A DNA stretch of 64,000 bases from Pseudomonadota bacterium (GTDB lineage: Bacteria; Desulfobacterota; Desulfobulbia; Desulfobulbales; JAHJIY01), in contig JAHJIY010000088.1 in the NCBI GenBank assembly GCA_018823175.1, positions 1-64,000 of the forward strand, in the 5' to 3' direction. The first letter of the stretch is position 1. The number at the start of each line of letters is the position of its first letter. Under the pieces are notes generated by a model. That model did not search any database and was not told where the DNA came from. It saw nothing but the letters and a program-made list of their open reading frames with translations. Shown piece after piece: positions 46,694 through 55,275 of this stretch. A program made the translations under genes and the position numbers.

Positions 46694-48862
46694 ATGTCCC
46701 AGATTGAAGAAATAATTACAATGGTCAGCGGTTATTTGACCCCGGAGGATATAAGCCTGCTGCGAAAGGCCTATATCTTTGCGCAGAAAATTTACTCCGG
46801 CAAGCACCGACTTTCCGGCCGCCCCTATATTTATCATGCCTTGTGTGTCTCCAATATTCTGGCTCGCTTGCAGCTTGATGTCCACACAGTCATTGCCGGT
46901 CTGTTGCATGGCGCCCTGAAGGAATCGGCGGCCTGTTCCGAGAAGGAATTAAGTAAAGAGTTCGGGCCGGAGGTGGCAGGGATCGTTAGCGGCGCCACCA
47001 AGATTACCAACGTGCAGTTTGATAGTCGTCTGGCCTATCAGGCGGAAAATATCAGGAAGATGTTTCTGGCCATGTCGGCTGATATCAGGGTTTTGATTCT
47101 CAAACTAGCCGACCGCCTGCATGATATGCAATCCCTGGAGTTCGTCTCAAAAATCAAGCAAAAGGAAATGGCGCGGGAGGCCAAGGATCTTTATGCCCCT
47201 TTGGCCAGTCGTCTTGGAATCGACTGGGTCAAAAGGGAGCTTGAGGACTATTCTTTCATGTACCTCCATCCGGAGGAATATGCCGACCTGGCCGGCAAGA
47301 TAGATACGACCTTAAACGAGCGCCAGCAATATGTGGAAGAGGTTAAGGAAATTCTGACTGTGAAGTTGAAGGAGCAGAACCTTGTCGATTTCCGAATCCT
47401 GGGTCGGCCCAAACATCTCTACAGCATCTATAAAAAACTTATCGCCCAGAATATTCCTCTGGAGAAGGTCTTTGACAAGGTGGCCTTTCGGATCATCACG
47501 AAAAAGGTCGGGGAATGCTATGAGACCTTAGGTCTGCTTCATTCTTTATGGCAGCCGGTGTCCGGTCGGTTTCGGGATTTTATCAGCACTCCCAAGGGTA
47601 ACATGTACCAGTCGCTTCATACGACGGTGGTCGGGCCGCGCGGCGAGTTTATGGAAGTTCAGATCAGGACCGAGGAGATGGACCAGATCGCCAATGACGG
47701 CATTGCCGCCCATTGGGCCTATAAGGAAGGCAAGCAGATTACCCAGAAGGACGCCCGGCTGTTTCAATGGTTAAAGCAGCTTGTCCAGTCTATTCAGGAA
47801 TTGCAGGATCCCCGGGAGTTCATGGAAGCGGTCAAAGGGGAACTGCGAGAGATCGAGGTTTATGCTCTGACCCCCAACGGTGAGGTCAAAGAGTTTCCCG
47901 ATGGCAGTACGCCTCTGGATTTTGCATATGCCATTCATACCCAGGTCGGCGATCATTGCGCCGGCGCCAAGGTCAACGGGCGGATCGTGCCGCTGAAGCA
48001 TAAATTGAAAAATGGTGAACAGGTTGAGATTATTACCTCGGTCAACCAGAAGCCGAATCGGGGCTGGTTGTCCCTGGTTAAAACCAGTCGGGCCAAGAGT
48101 CGAATCCGTCAATGGTTGAAGCGTGAGGAGCAGGAGAGGGCTCTGAAGGTCGGGCGGGAAATTTGTGAACGCGAACTGCGAAAACACAATATCAATTTAA
48201 AGAAGCTGGTTAAGGCCGGTCATCTTAAAGAGCTTCTACAACAGTTTTCCTGTAACTCTCTTGATGATTTGATCCGTGGGGTAGGCGCCGGCAAGATTAA
48301 AGTCAAATTGCTGGTTGAAAAAATTCGGCCTGAAGAGTTGCAGGAGGAATCAGAGCTGCGGGATGCGCAGGCCGCTGAACTCACGCAGAAGGCAAAAGAT
48401 GTGGCGTCCCGACGCCGGACCGATCGGGAGAGTGCAATAACGATTGACGGGGTTGACGACATGCTGGTCCGGATCAGTCAATGCTGCATGCCGGTCCCCG
48501 GAGATGAGATCATGGGCTTTATTACTTCCGGTCGCGGTATTTCAATTCATAAGGCCGATTGTCGTAATTTTTTGGCAACTGATCCCCAGAAGCATATAGA
48601 GGTCGACTGGTCAATCAATTCAGCGACCGTCCATCGGGTACAGGTCCAGATTGTGGCGCAGGACCAGAAGGGGTTGTTGGCTGCATTGGGCAGCAAGATC
48701 AGCGCTGAAGATGCCAATATCATCAATCTGGAGGCTCATACTTCAAGTGCCAACCTGGCGATATTTAATCTCGTCCTTGAGGTGGCAAGTCTGGGGCATT
48801 TGGCCAGATTGTTGCAACATGTCAGGAATATTGATGGGGTGCTGGAGGCCAAGAGAAGATGA
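46694..48862 (+). CDS. RelA/SpoT-family (p)ppGpp synthetase with degenerate HD hydrolase motif
   Basis: A 722-residue long RSH protein: HD-like domain, synthetase, TGS (VYALTPNGEVKEFPDGSTPLDFAYAIHTQVG, split around residues 390-420), helical region and C-terminal ACT (VQIVAQDQKGLLAALGSKIS). The synthetase domain is intact: FRDFISTPKGNMYQSLHTTV and EVQIRTEEMDQIA. In the hydrolase domain the catalytic HD reads LLHGALKES (His72, Gly73), where functional enzymes have LLHDVVEDT. Thus the metal Asp and the following acidic pair are lost, although ADRLHDM remains. It is expected to make (p)ppGpp and to hydrolyse it poorly or not at all. It ends at a strong terminator. Confidence 0.93.
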   Translation: MSQIEEIITMVSGYLTPEDISLLRKAYIFAQKIYSGKHRLSGRPYIYHALCVSNILARLQLDVHTVIAGLLHGALKESAACSEKELSKEFGPEVAGIVSGATKITNVQFDSRLAYQAENIRKMFLAMSADIRVLILKLADRLHDMQSLEFVSKIKQKEMAREAKDLYAPLASRLGIDWVKRELEDYSFMYLHPEEYADLAGKIDTTLNERQQYVEEVKEILTVKLKEQNLVDFRILGRPKHLYSIYKKLIAQNIPLEKVFDKVAFRIITKKVGECYETLGLLHSLWQPVSGRFRDFISTPKGNMYQSLHTTVVGPRGEFMEVQIRTEEMDQIANDGIAAHWAYKEGKQITQKDARLFQWLKQLVQSIQELQDPREFMEAVKGELREIEVYALTPNGEVKEFPDGSTPLDFAYAIHTQVGDHCAGAKVNGRIVPLKHKLKNGEQVEIITSVNQKPNRGWLSLVKTSRAKSRIRQWLKREEQERALKVGREICERELRKHNINLKKLVKAGHLKELLQQFSCNSLDDLIRGVGAGKIKVKLLVEKIRPEELQEESELRDAQAAELTQKAKDVASRRRTDRESAITIDGVDDMLVRISQCCMPVPGDEIMGFITSGRGISIHKADCRNFLATDPQKHIEVDWSINSATVHRVQVQIVAQDQKGLLAALGSKISAEDANIINLEAHTSSANLAIFNLVLEVASLGHLARLLQHVRNIDGVLEAKRR

Positions 48863-48963
48863 TCCGGTTGGCGAACGGTCCGGATCAGGTCAGGGCGTTA
48901 TAATCCTTTGTGAACTATCGAGGATAGATCGGCTGGTTTTATATGGTTGTGGATTGGACAAAG

Positions 48964-48999
48964 AAAACCCCACGGAGTAATTTATCCGTGGGGTTTTTT
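48964..48999. terminator. Bidirectional terminator between the RSH gene and rpmB
   Basis: A 13-bp perfect stem, AAAACCCCACGGA (48964-48976) with TCCGTGGGGTTTT (48985-48997), and an 8-base loop. A-rich and T-rich flanks allow it to stop transcription from both convergent genes. Confidence 0.9.
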
Positions 49000-49035
49000 G
49001 TAATCAAGATAAAAGATGGAGTAAGCCCTGCAGGA

Positions 49036-49245
49036 TCAGGCCGATACAGACCTGACGACCGGTTTAATAACCGAGCCGGAGCGGATGCAACGGGTGCAGA
49101 CCCGGACATGCTTGTTGCCGGAGTCGGTTGACATTCTTACACTTTGCAGGTTGGGCAGCCAGCGACGCCTGGTTTTGTTGTGGGCGTGGCTTACATTATT
49201 TCCGGTAGCGGGTTTCTTGCCGCAGATCGCACATTCTTTTGCCAT
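49036..49245 (-). CDS. rpmB: Ribosomal protein bL28, zinc-binding form
   Basis: A 69-residue protein starting MAKECAICGKKPATGNNVSH with TRRRWLPNLQSVRM, the L28 core. The two cysteine pairs CAIC and CTRC show that it is the zinc-binding (C+) form. It stands alone on the minus strand, ending at the shared terminator. Confidence 0.97.
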   Translation of the reverse strand: MAKECAICGKKPATGNNVSHAHNKTRRRWLPNLQSVRMSTDSGNKHVRVCTRCIRSGSVIKPVVRSVSA

Positions 49246-49605
49246 GATTAAAACTCCTTATGATATTTGCTCGCGGCCATTCTTCCCGGCCTGGGGCTGA
49301 TAATTAATTTAAAATTTGAAACAGGAATATATACTGCTTCCTGGAACGGATGGCAAGTATTTATTTGATGAGTTTTTGGGGTTGACGGACGTTACATTGC
49401 CGGATGCAATTTCGGGTGTCGATTCGTCATGACTATCCGGTAGTCAGCTCTGGACAGTTGTTTTTTTGTTTTGCCGCCAATGTAAGATTGCAACTTGTCG
49501 GAATTCCGCTTATAAATATTGTCGGTATGGTTCAAGAATGAAAATCGGGAAAGGGATTAATACTTTTGCGGATAATTAATTTATATATTTTGCAGATAAC
49601 TCCTA
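49246..49605. other. 360-bp divergent non-coding region
   Basis: Lies between rpmB (leftward) and the small exported protein (rightward). It should contain the rpmB promoter; AT-rich sequence around 49300-49335 is the likely place, but I cannot assign boxes. No gene or hairpin was recognised. Confidence 0.5.
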
Positions 49606-50037
49606 ATGCATAGAATCATTACAGCGTTAACTCTGATCTTTTATATTTGCTCATCGTTGTCTGTTGCGGCGGAACCGGCAGTATGCATCGATCAGGAAGA
49701 AATGCATATTCTCGCCCAGGAACAGTTCTCTCTGGCTGACTGCCATTTGTCTGGGGCAGTTCAGGCCAGGAGCGACCTCCAACCAGACATTATTTTGACT
49801 GCTGAAGGGACTCACGAAACATCATGTTATGATATTTATTTTAATTCTTTTGACTCTTCAATAGTCTCCCATCAGACCAGAAAACTTCTGTCAGGCAAAA
49901 TGGTTGAGTTGTTTATTGCCTGCAGCTCATTTTTTTTGACGGCAAAATCAAGTTGGTTCGATTTTGCCGTTTATTTCAAAACATATCAGTTCCTCCTCCG
50001 TCTGGTTTCACTCCAAACCGTAGTGCTTCTCATTTGA
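49606..50037 (+). CDS. Small exported protein of unknown function
   Basis: A 143-residue reading frame with a convincing signal peptide (ITALTLIFYICSSLSVAAEP). The mature part has five cysteines and a second hydrophobic stretch at the end (FLLRLVSLQTVVLLI). I do not recognise a family. No strong ribosome site is seen. It lies upstream of the dsbB/dsbA pair on the same strand. It may be a genuine envelope protein or a decayed gene. Confidence 0.4.
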   Translation: MHRIITALTLIFYICSSLSVAAEPAVCIDQEEMHILAQEQFSLADCHLSGAVQARSDLQPDIILTAEGTHETSCYDIYFNSFDSSIVSHQTRKLLSGKMVELFIACSSFFLTAKSSWFDFAVYFKTYQFLLRLVSLQTVVLLI

Positions 50038-50165
50038 TACCATCTTTGTCTTTCCCCGGTTATCAGTCACCTAAATAACAAGAAAGGTTCAATTCCCTGC
50101 GTCTATTGTTTTTCGTAATCGGGTTGCCCTTTTATCCATTACTTAATTTATGGGGAATATCGGCG

Positions 50166-50744
50166 ATGTCTCAGTCTGATCCTCAGTCCAATTTGAACAT
50201 GCAAAGCGAAACGCACCCCAAGGGTTCTGTTCAATCCCCCCTTGAGGGGGACACTTCCTGCGTGGCGCACCCCGAGGGTATTTGCTACGCGGAACATTCC
50301 CCGTGGCTTGCCGCGGGGAGCTTCAATTGGACCATTCTGTTTTTCTGTTGGCTCTTGGTAAGTATCTCAACCATGGGGAGTTTGTTCTTCAGTTATGTTA
50401 TGGAGTTTGCCCCTTGTGTTTTGTGCTGGTATCAGAGGATATTTTTATTCCCGTTAGTCATAATTCTGGCGGCAGGTCTTTTCCCTTTTGATAATAGTGT
50501 GGTCAGGTACGCCTTGCCTTTAGCGGTAGCCGGCTGGCTGACTGCGCTATATCATAATCTGCTTTACGCGGGCATTATCCCGGAGCAGATTAAACCTTGC
50601 GCTCAGGGAGTTTCATGTACGGAAGAATATATTGATCTGTTCGGATTTTTGACTATTCCCATGCTTTCTTTCCTTTTATTTTCAATGATTATTATCCTGT
50701 TAATTCTCTTAATGAGGAGGATCTCTAAATGCAAAAATATATAA
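50166..50744 (+). CDS. dsbB: DsbB-like disulfide bond oxidoreductase, N-terminus from a repeat element
   Basis: Four-helix inner-membrane protein that reoxidises DsbA and passes electrons to quinone. The first helix begins ILFFCWLLVSIS; the redox pair CVLC lies in FAPCVLCWYQR and the second pair in KPCAQGVSC. Residues ~10-54 from the ATG at 50166 are encoded by the dispersed element at 50193-50329. They look unlike a DsbB N-terminus (HPKGS, HPEGI and similar). No ATG occurs between the element and helix 1, so translation must start upstream of the element or within it (ATG at 50199). An in-frame TTG at 50106 is another possible start. It overlaps the DsbA-like gene by 16 bp. Confidence 0.87.
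   Translation: MSQSDPQSNLNMQSETHPKGSVQSPLEGDTSCVAHPEGICYAEHSPWLAAGSFNWTILFFCWLLVSISTMGSLFFSYVMEFAPCVLCWYQRIFLFPLVIILAAGLFPFDNSVVRYALPLAVAGWLTALYHNLLYAGIIPEQIKPCAQGVSCTEEYIDLFGFLTIPMLSFLLFSMIIILLILLMRRISKCKNI
50193..50329. mobile_element. Dispersed palindromic element, copy B, inside dsbB
   Basis: Shares 28 identical bases at its left end with 22497-22524, and its right end (50309-50329) with 22647-22667. It contains two strong hairpins: TCCCCC-cttga-GGGGGA (50235-50251) and CCCCGTGGC with GCCGCGGGG (50299-50318). CAATTTGAA just outside the left end is nearly inverted to TTCAATTG at the right end. It is read through in frame by dsbB. Confidence 0.65.
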
Positions 50745-51385
50745 TTTTCGGGATTTCGTGTTTCGTATTGATTTCGGTCTTTGTGTTCACCAGTTACCAA
50801 TACAAAGGCAAACAGGTTGAAAAATTTGGTTTTATGGCCAAAGAAAATGCGTCAATCTTTGTCAGAGATTATTCGCAAACTCTTGGTCGCGATGAGGCAA
50901 AGGTTTATCTTGTCGAGTTTATGGACCCTGCATGTGAAACCTGCGCCGCTTTTTCTCCTTTGGTCAAGCAGATGATGAAGGCTTACCCTGGCAGGATTAA
51001 ACTTGTTCTGCGCTATGCTCCTTTTCATGATGGGGCGGATTATTTTGTCAAGATTCTTGAGGCTGCCAAGAAACAAGGGAAATACTGGGAGACCCTGGAG
51101 GTGATGTATAAGTCGCAACCGAACTGGGCCAGTCATCACAACCCGCAACCTGATAAGATCTGGCAATTTCTGCCTGAGGCCGGACTTGACCTGGATAAAA
51201 TCAGAAAAGAGATGAATGACCCAGTGATTGCAAAAATTATTGAACAGGATCTTTTTGATGCCAAAACGCTTAATGTCAGAAAAACTCCGGGCTTCTTTGT
51301 CAATGGAAAACCTCTTCTGGAGTTTGGTTATCAGCAATTAAATCAATTGATTCAATCTGAAATAAGGGAGAATTATCCTGATTAA
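50729..51385 (+). CDS. DsbA-family thioredoxin-fold oxidoreductase, membrane-anchored
   Basis: A 218-residue protein with an N-terminal membrane anchor (YIIFGISCFVLISVFVF) and a periplasmic thioredoxin fold of the BdbD/DsbA type. The active site is CETC in FMDPACETCAAF and the cis-Pro loop is RKTPGFFVNGKPL. It should oxidise exported thiols with the adjacent DsbB-like protein as its reoxidant. The 16-bp overlap with dsbB indicates cotranscription. Confidence 0.9.
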   Translation: MQKYIIFGISCFVLISVFVFTSYQYKGKQVEKFGFMAKENASIFVRDYSQTLGRDEAKVYLVEFMDPACETCAAFSPLVKQMMKAYPGRIKLVLRYAPFHDGADYFVKILEAAKKQGKYWETLEVMYKSQPNWASHHNPQPDKIWQFLPEAGLDLDKIRKEMNDPVIAKIIEQDLFDAKTLNVRKTPGFFVNGKPLLEFGYQQLNQLIQSEIRENYPD

Positions 51386-51592
51386 TTGGTAGCTACTCAG
51401 CTGTATCCCATCTTCGAACGATCAGGACTGCTCACATGGTTGGGCTATAGATTCGCTGGCCTGCTTGTCCAAATCCGTGGTGTACCTGAGCAGTTACAGT
51501 ATGGGGCGGCGGCACTTTTCTCACCTGAGCGGGATAGTTAGATTAATTGCTTAGCCCACGTGGGTTAATTTTTATGGAGATTATTGTTTGTT

Positions 51593-52099
51593 ATGAAAAA
51601 AATATTTCTTTTAATCTTGGTGTTTAGTTTATCTTTGATCTTTCTGGGATGTGGTCAGGGACCAAAAGTGGCTGAAGTTGGCAAATCGGCCCCGGATTTC
51701 ACCTTGGTTGACTTAAAAGGTAAAGTCTGGACTCTTTCTGAACTTAGAGGGCAGGTTGTATTTGTCAATTTCTGGGCAACCTGGTGTCCTCCATGCCGCG
51801 AAGAGATGCCTTCAATGCAAAGGCTTTACACCATGATGCCGCAAGACAAATTTAAAATGCTGGCGATCCTAAACAGGGACGATCCTGCCTTGGCCAAAAA
51901 CTTTTCGTTAAAACTGGCCACTACCATGCCGATTCTTGACGATCAAAAAAACGATGTAGGGCTGAAATATGGCTTAACCGGAGTGCCGGAGACTTTTATT
52001 GTTGATAAGCAAGGTGTGTTGCGGAATAAATTTATCGGACCGGCCAATTGGGATTCCCCTGGGGTTGTGCAGATGTTGATGCAATATATTAATCAGTGA
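51593..52099 (+). CDS. TlpA/ResA-like thioredoxin lipoprotein
   Basis: A 168-residue lipoprotein (lipobox LIFLGC) with a thioredoxin fold: SAPDFTLVDLKGKVWTLSEL, active site WCPPC in NFWATWCPPCREEMP, and GVPETFIVDKQGVL with the cis-Pro. Such proteins reduce apocytochrome c thiols for heme attachment. This fits the ResB/CcsA genes just downstream. The ATG at 51593 has GGAGA 12 bases upstream, and a TTG at 51584 in the same frame sits closer to it, so the start is uncertain by three codons. Confidence 0.92.
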   Translation: MKKIFLLILVFSLSLIFLGCGQGPKVAEVGKSAPDFTLVDLKGKVWTLSELRGQVVFVNFWATWCPPCREEMPSMQRLYTMMPQDKFKMLAILNRDDPALAKNFSLKLATTMPILDDQKNDVGLKYGLTGVPETFIVDKQGVLRNKFIGPANWDSPGVVQMLMQYINQ

Positions 52100-52145
52100 C
52101 GGCAAAAGATCTTGATTTGCGAAGGGTTCGCGTGTCTAAATTCAG

Positions 52146-52181
52146 AAAATAGAATTTCGTGATAACCGTAATTCTATTTTT
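52146..52181 (+). terminator. AT-rich hairpin terminator after the TlpA-like gene
   Basis: AAAATAGAATT (52146-52156) pairs perfectly with AATTCTATTTT (52170-52180), and the T-run ends at 52181. The stem is AT-rich, so its strength is uncertain. Confidence 0.5.
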
Positions 52182-52281
52182 GCATCAATAGTTTTAGAAG
52201 ATTAATTTTTGATTGCTTCTGATTTACCCGGCTAGAAATTATCCTGAGTGTTAGCAAGCAATTTGGCCTTTTAGACAGTCG

Positions 52282-52309
52282 GTGACAGATGTTGCTTGCC
52301 CTCTATAAT
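52282..52309 (+). promoter_or_regulatory. Promoter candidate for the resB-ccsA operon
   Basis: GTGACA (52282-52287) and a perfect TATAAT (52304-52309) are separated by 16 bases, about 105 bases upstream of resB. Together with the hairpin at 52146 this accounts for the 320-bp gap after the TlpA-like gene. Nothing else was recognised there. Confidence 0.5.
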
Positions 52310-52419
52310 GATTGACATTTAAGTCTGACGCATGGTAAGTATTTTTGCTTTAATTGGCTTTTGTCTCCGGATAGTTTTGTTGTTTCTCCTCTATCATTAA
52401 CATATAAAAGAATGTGGAC

Positions 52420-53778
52420 ATGAAAAAAAACACAAATGAAGTCTGGGCATTTTTTTCGTCTGTAAAACTGGCCCTTTTCACCTTTTTCACTTTAGCGATC
52501 ACCTCGATTATCGGGACGATAATCCCCCAGGGCAAGGAGTATGAATTTTACGTTCAGGCCTTTGGAGCAGGGACGGCAAAGCTGTTTCAAGTCCTGAATG
52601 TGCCGGACATGTATAATGCCTGGTGGTTCATTTCACTGCTTGTTTTGTTCAGCATCAATCTGATGGTCTGCACCATTGATCGGTTCCCCATTATCTGGCG
52701 GCTGGTGGTGATGGACAATCTGGCCTTGGGTATTGACCGGATTATTAAAATGCCCCAGCGGCATACCTTGTATTCCGGTAAATCCGTGGCCGAGGTTGAA
52801 AAGTTGGCAATTGGAATCATGGCGGCCGGTGGCCGGAAGGTTACGCAGGGTTCCAACGAGGGCGGTTCTCTGTTGTTTGCCCAGAAAGGGGCGTGGACCA
52901 GGCTTGGGGTAATCGGGGTCCATGTCAGTATCCTGGTTATTTTTCTTGGCGCCATAATCGGTTCGACCTGGGGTTATAAAGGTAGCGTGATGATTACCGA
53001 AACCAAGTCCACCAACCAGGTCTATGCCTATGACGGCAAGAGTACCCCGATCCCTATGGATTTTGAAGTAAGGTGCGATCGGTTTGAACTTTCTTTATAT
53101 GATAATGGGGCGCCCAAGGAATATCGTTCTAATTTGACCGTACTTAAAGATGGCCAGGAAGTTTTGCAGAAATCCATCGTGGTAAACGACCCTCTGCAAT
53201 ACGGCGGGCTTACTTTTTACCAATCGAGCTATCAGGCTTACGACAATACCTATGTGATTGAGATTGAGAATAATAAGACCAAGGAGATGAATAAGTTTAT
53301 TGTTGCCGCCGGCAAGGAGGTCAAGTGGCCGGAGCAGGGTTTGGAATTTGGGATTGTTAATCAGCGCGGCCCCTTTATGGGCGGGATTTATGAATATAAA
53401 ATCTGGTTCTCCGACGGAAAGGGGGAGCCGTCAAAGTTCTGGATTCTTGACGGTAGAAAGGCCCAGGTTGAGAGGGCTGATGCCGAATATACTTTTTCTC
53501 TTCGGCAGTTGTATGCCACCGGTCTGCAGGTCACCAAGGATCCCGGCGTCTGGTATGTTTATGGCGGATGCACCTTGATGCTTCTTGGTTTGCTGGTTGC
53601 ATTCTTTCTTTCCCATCAGCGGATTTGGGTTTATATTAAGGAAGAAGATTCACGCACCAAGATAGTTCTGAGTGGGACAAGCAATAAAAATAAAGTAGGT
53701 TTTGAAAATGAATTTGCCGGACTTGTTGATCAGTTCGAGCAGAATGAAAGTCTTAATTTAATAAAGGAATCGTCATGA
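52420..53778 (+). CDS. resB: Cytochrome c biogenesis protein ResB (Ccs1)
   Basis: A 452-residue membrane protein of System II cytochrome c assembly. It begins with the family's typical FFSSVKLALFTFFTLAITS helix ending GTIIPQG. Further helices are NAWWFISLLVLFSINLMVC and LGVIGVHVSILVIFLGAIIG. A large periplasmic domain then contains DPLQYGGLTFYQSSYQ, and a last helix is TLMLLGLLVAFFL. It forms the heme-delivery complex with the next gene, with which it overlaps by 4 bp. The ATG at 52420 gives the expected N-terminus; a GTG two codons earlier is possible. Confidence 0.95.
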   Translation: MKKNTNEVWAFFSSVKLALFTFFTLAITSIIGTIIPQGKEYEFYVQAFGAGTAKLFQVLNVPDMYNAWWFISLLVLFSINLMVCTIDRFPIIWRLVVMDNLALGIDRIIKMPQRHTLYSGKSVAEVEKLAIGIMAAGGRKVTQGSNEGGSLLFAQKGAWTRLGVIGVHVSILVIFLGAIIGSTWGYKGSVMITETKSTNQVYAYDGKSTPIPMDFEVRCDRFELSLYDNGAPKEYRSNLTVLKDGQEVLQKSIVVNDPLQYGGLTFYQSSYQAYDNTYVIEIENNKTKEMNKFIVAAGKEVKWPEQGLEFGIVNQRGPFMGGIYEYKIWFSDGKGEPSKFWILDGRKAQVERADAEYTFSLRQLYATGLQVTKDPGVWYVYGGCTLMLLGLLVAFFLSHQRIWVYIKEEDSRTKIVLSGTSNKNKVGFENEFAGLVDQFEQNESLNLIKESS

Positions 53779-54608
53779 ACAGTTCCCAACTTCTGGGTTA
53801 TACAACATTTGGTTATCTTTTCTGCTCTTTCCTTTACATCGCTATTTTCGTGTTTAGGACTAAAAAACTGGGGGTTGTCGCCTCTTCCCTGATGGTGCTT
53901 ACCTTTCTGGTGCAGACTACTGGTATTGTGCTGCGCTGGGTGGAATCCTATAAGATGGGGATTGGTCATGCGCCCTTATCCAACATGTATGAATCGTTGG
54001 TATTTTTCGCCTGGTGCATCATCCTTTTTTATATGTGGCTGGAGTTCAGGTTCAAGAACCGTTTGATTGGTGCTTTTGCTGTACCTTTTGCATATTTGAG
54101 TATGGCTCTGGCCGGGTTGACCGGTGACGAGATCAAGCCGCTGGTGCCTGCTCTGCAGAGCAACTGGCTGATTGCCCATGTCATGACCTGCTTTGTTGGT
54201 TATGCCGCTTTTGCCGTGGCCAGCGGATTGGGGGTGATGTATCTGCTTAGAGCCAATGTCAGGAAAGGTGCTGATAGTCTGCTGTCTACTCTGCCTGAGT
54301 TGAAAGTCATTGATGATGTTACCCATAAGACCATCGTGTTCGGGTTTTTGTGGCTTTCCGCCGGGATTATTACCGGTGCCATCTGGGCCAATTCCGCCTG
54401 GGGAACTTATTGGAGTTGGGATCCCAAGGAAACCTGGTCGTTGATTACCTGGTTTGTCTATGCCGCGGCCCTGCATGCCCGGTTTACCCGGGGGTGGGGC
54501 GGCAAGCGCATTGCCTGGCTGGCGATTATCGGTTTTCTGTCGGTTGTTTTCACCTATTACGGGGTTAATTATCTGTTGTCCGGTCTGCACAGTTACGGCG
54601 GCAGTTGA
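53775..54608 (+). CDS. ccsA: Cytochrome c biogenesis protein CcsA/ResC
   Basis: A 277-residue heme-handling membrane protein of System II. It has about eight hydrophobic segments and the tryptophan-rich WWD signature WGTYWSWDPKETWSLITWF. Heme-ligand histidines flank this motif (LIAHVMTCFVGYAAF, ALHARFTRGWGG). Start and resB stop overlap by 4 bp. Together with the TlpA-like protein, ResB and CcsA can mature the cytochromes encoded elsewhere in this window. Confidence 0.96.
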   Translation: MNSSQLLGYTTFGYLFCSFLYIAIFVFRTKKLGVVASSLMVLTFLVQTTGIVLRWVESYKMGIGHAPLSNMYESLVFFAWCIILFYMWLEFRFKNRLIGAFAVPFAYLSMALAGLTGDEIKPLVPALQSNWLIAHVMTCFVGYAAFAVASGLGVMYLLRANVRKGADSLLSTLPELKVIDDVTHKTIVFGFLWLSAGIITGAIWANSAWGTYWSWDPKETWSLITWFVYAAALHARFTRGWGGKRIAWLAIIGFLSVVFTYYGVNYLLSGLHSYGGS

Positions 54609-54721
54609 TAAAATAATGATGATTTGTTGACTTGAAATATATTATTCTGGTCGTTTATGACAGGTAGTTGCCTCAGAAAAAAATAAATAAGTTTTGAGTA
54701 AATAATTTTTATTCTAACTTC

Positions 54722-54750
54722 TTGACATCGTTTTTAGGAAAGAATATATA
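54722..54750 (+). promoter_or_regulatory. Sigma-70-type promoter of the cytochrome c3/c7-like gene
   Basis: TTGACA (54722-54727), a 17-base spacer, and TATATA (54745-54750). Transcription would start near 54757, about 58 bases before the ATG. AAGGAG follows as ribosome site. Confidence 0.65.
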
Positions 54751-54814
54751 GATCGCTGAAAAACTGAATTGTAATTCAATTTGTAACAATTCTATAAACA
54801 AAGGAGATTTAAAA

Positions 54815-55183
54815 ATGATCAAAAAAACAATGCTTTGTGTTGCTGCTCTGTCCTTCGTCTTCAGCTTCGTAGCTGTTGGGCTCAGCATGGCCGATTCCGG
54901 TCCTGCCGAGATGACTCTGGTAACTGCCGATGCCAAAAAACCTGCCACCTTCCCGCATAAAAAACATCAGGATCTGATGGGTTGCGGTGAGTGTCATCAC
55001 ACCAAAACCGATGATGGCAAGCAGGGTCCTTATGTCGCTGGTCAAGAGGCAAAATGTATCAGCTGCCATTCCGCTAAAGACGAGTTCAAGAACAATGCTC
55101 ACAAAAGATGTAAAGGCTGCCATAAAGATGGATATAATGGCAAAACTGGTCCGACCAAATGTGGTGATTGCCATAAGAAGTAA
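54815..55183 (+). CDS. Tetraheme cytochrome c3/c7-family protein
   Basis: A 122-residue periplasmic protein with a signal peptide ending near LSMADSG. Four heme motifs are visible: CGECH, CISCH, CKGCH and CGDCH, with extra histidines (FPHKKHQDLM, CHHTK) as sixth ligands. All four use the CXXCH spacing, whereas classical cytochrome c3 usually has some CX4CH. It is therefore a c3/c7-family variant. It is a likely electron partner for the periplasmic hydrogenase, as in sulfate and metal reducers (inference). It has its own promoter and terminator. Confidence 0.92.
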   Translation: MIKKTMLCVAALSFVFSFVAVGLSMADSGPAEMTLVTADAKKPATFPHKKHQDLMGCGECHHTKTDDGKQGPYVAGQEAKCISCHSAKDEFKNNAHKRCKGCHKDGYNGKTGPTKCGDCHKK

Positions 55184-55222
55184 TTAATTGAAAGGGTGTA
55201 GAGCCTTTCAGTCGTAAGTTGT

Positions 55223-55255
55223 AAAAGGCTGCTCTTTTGAGCAGCCTTTTTTTTT
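55223..55255 (+). terminator. Rho-independent terminator after the tetraheme cytochrome
   Basis: A 12-bp perfect stem, AAAAGGCTGCTC (55223-55234) with GAGCAGCCTTTT (55239-55250), a TTTT loop, and a following T-run. Confidence 0.92.
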
Positions 55256-55275
55256 ATTTTAAAAAGCGGGTATAA

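Noticed and set aside
51391-51540. Possible repeat or RNA between the DsbA-like and TlpA-like genes
   Set aside because: The stretch looks compositionally different, but I could not find a second copy or a stable fold by eye.
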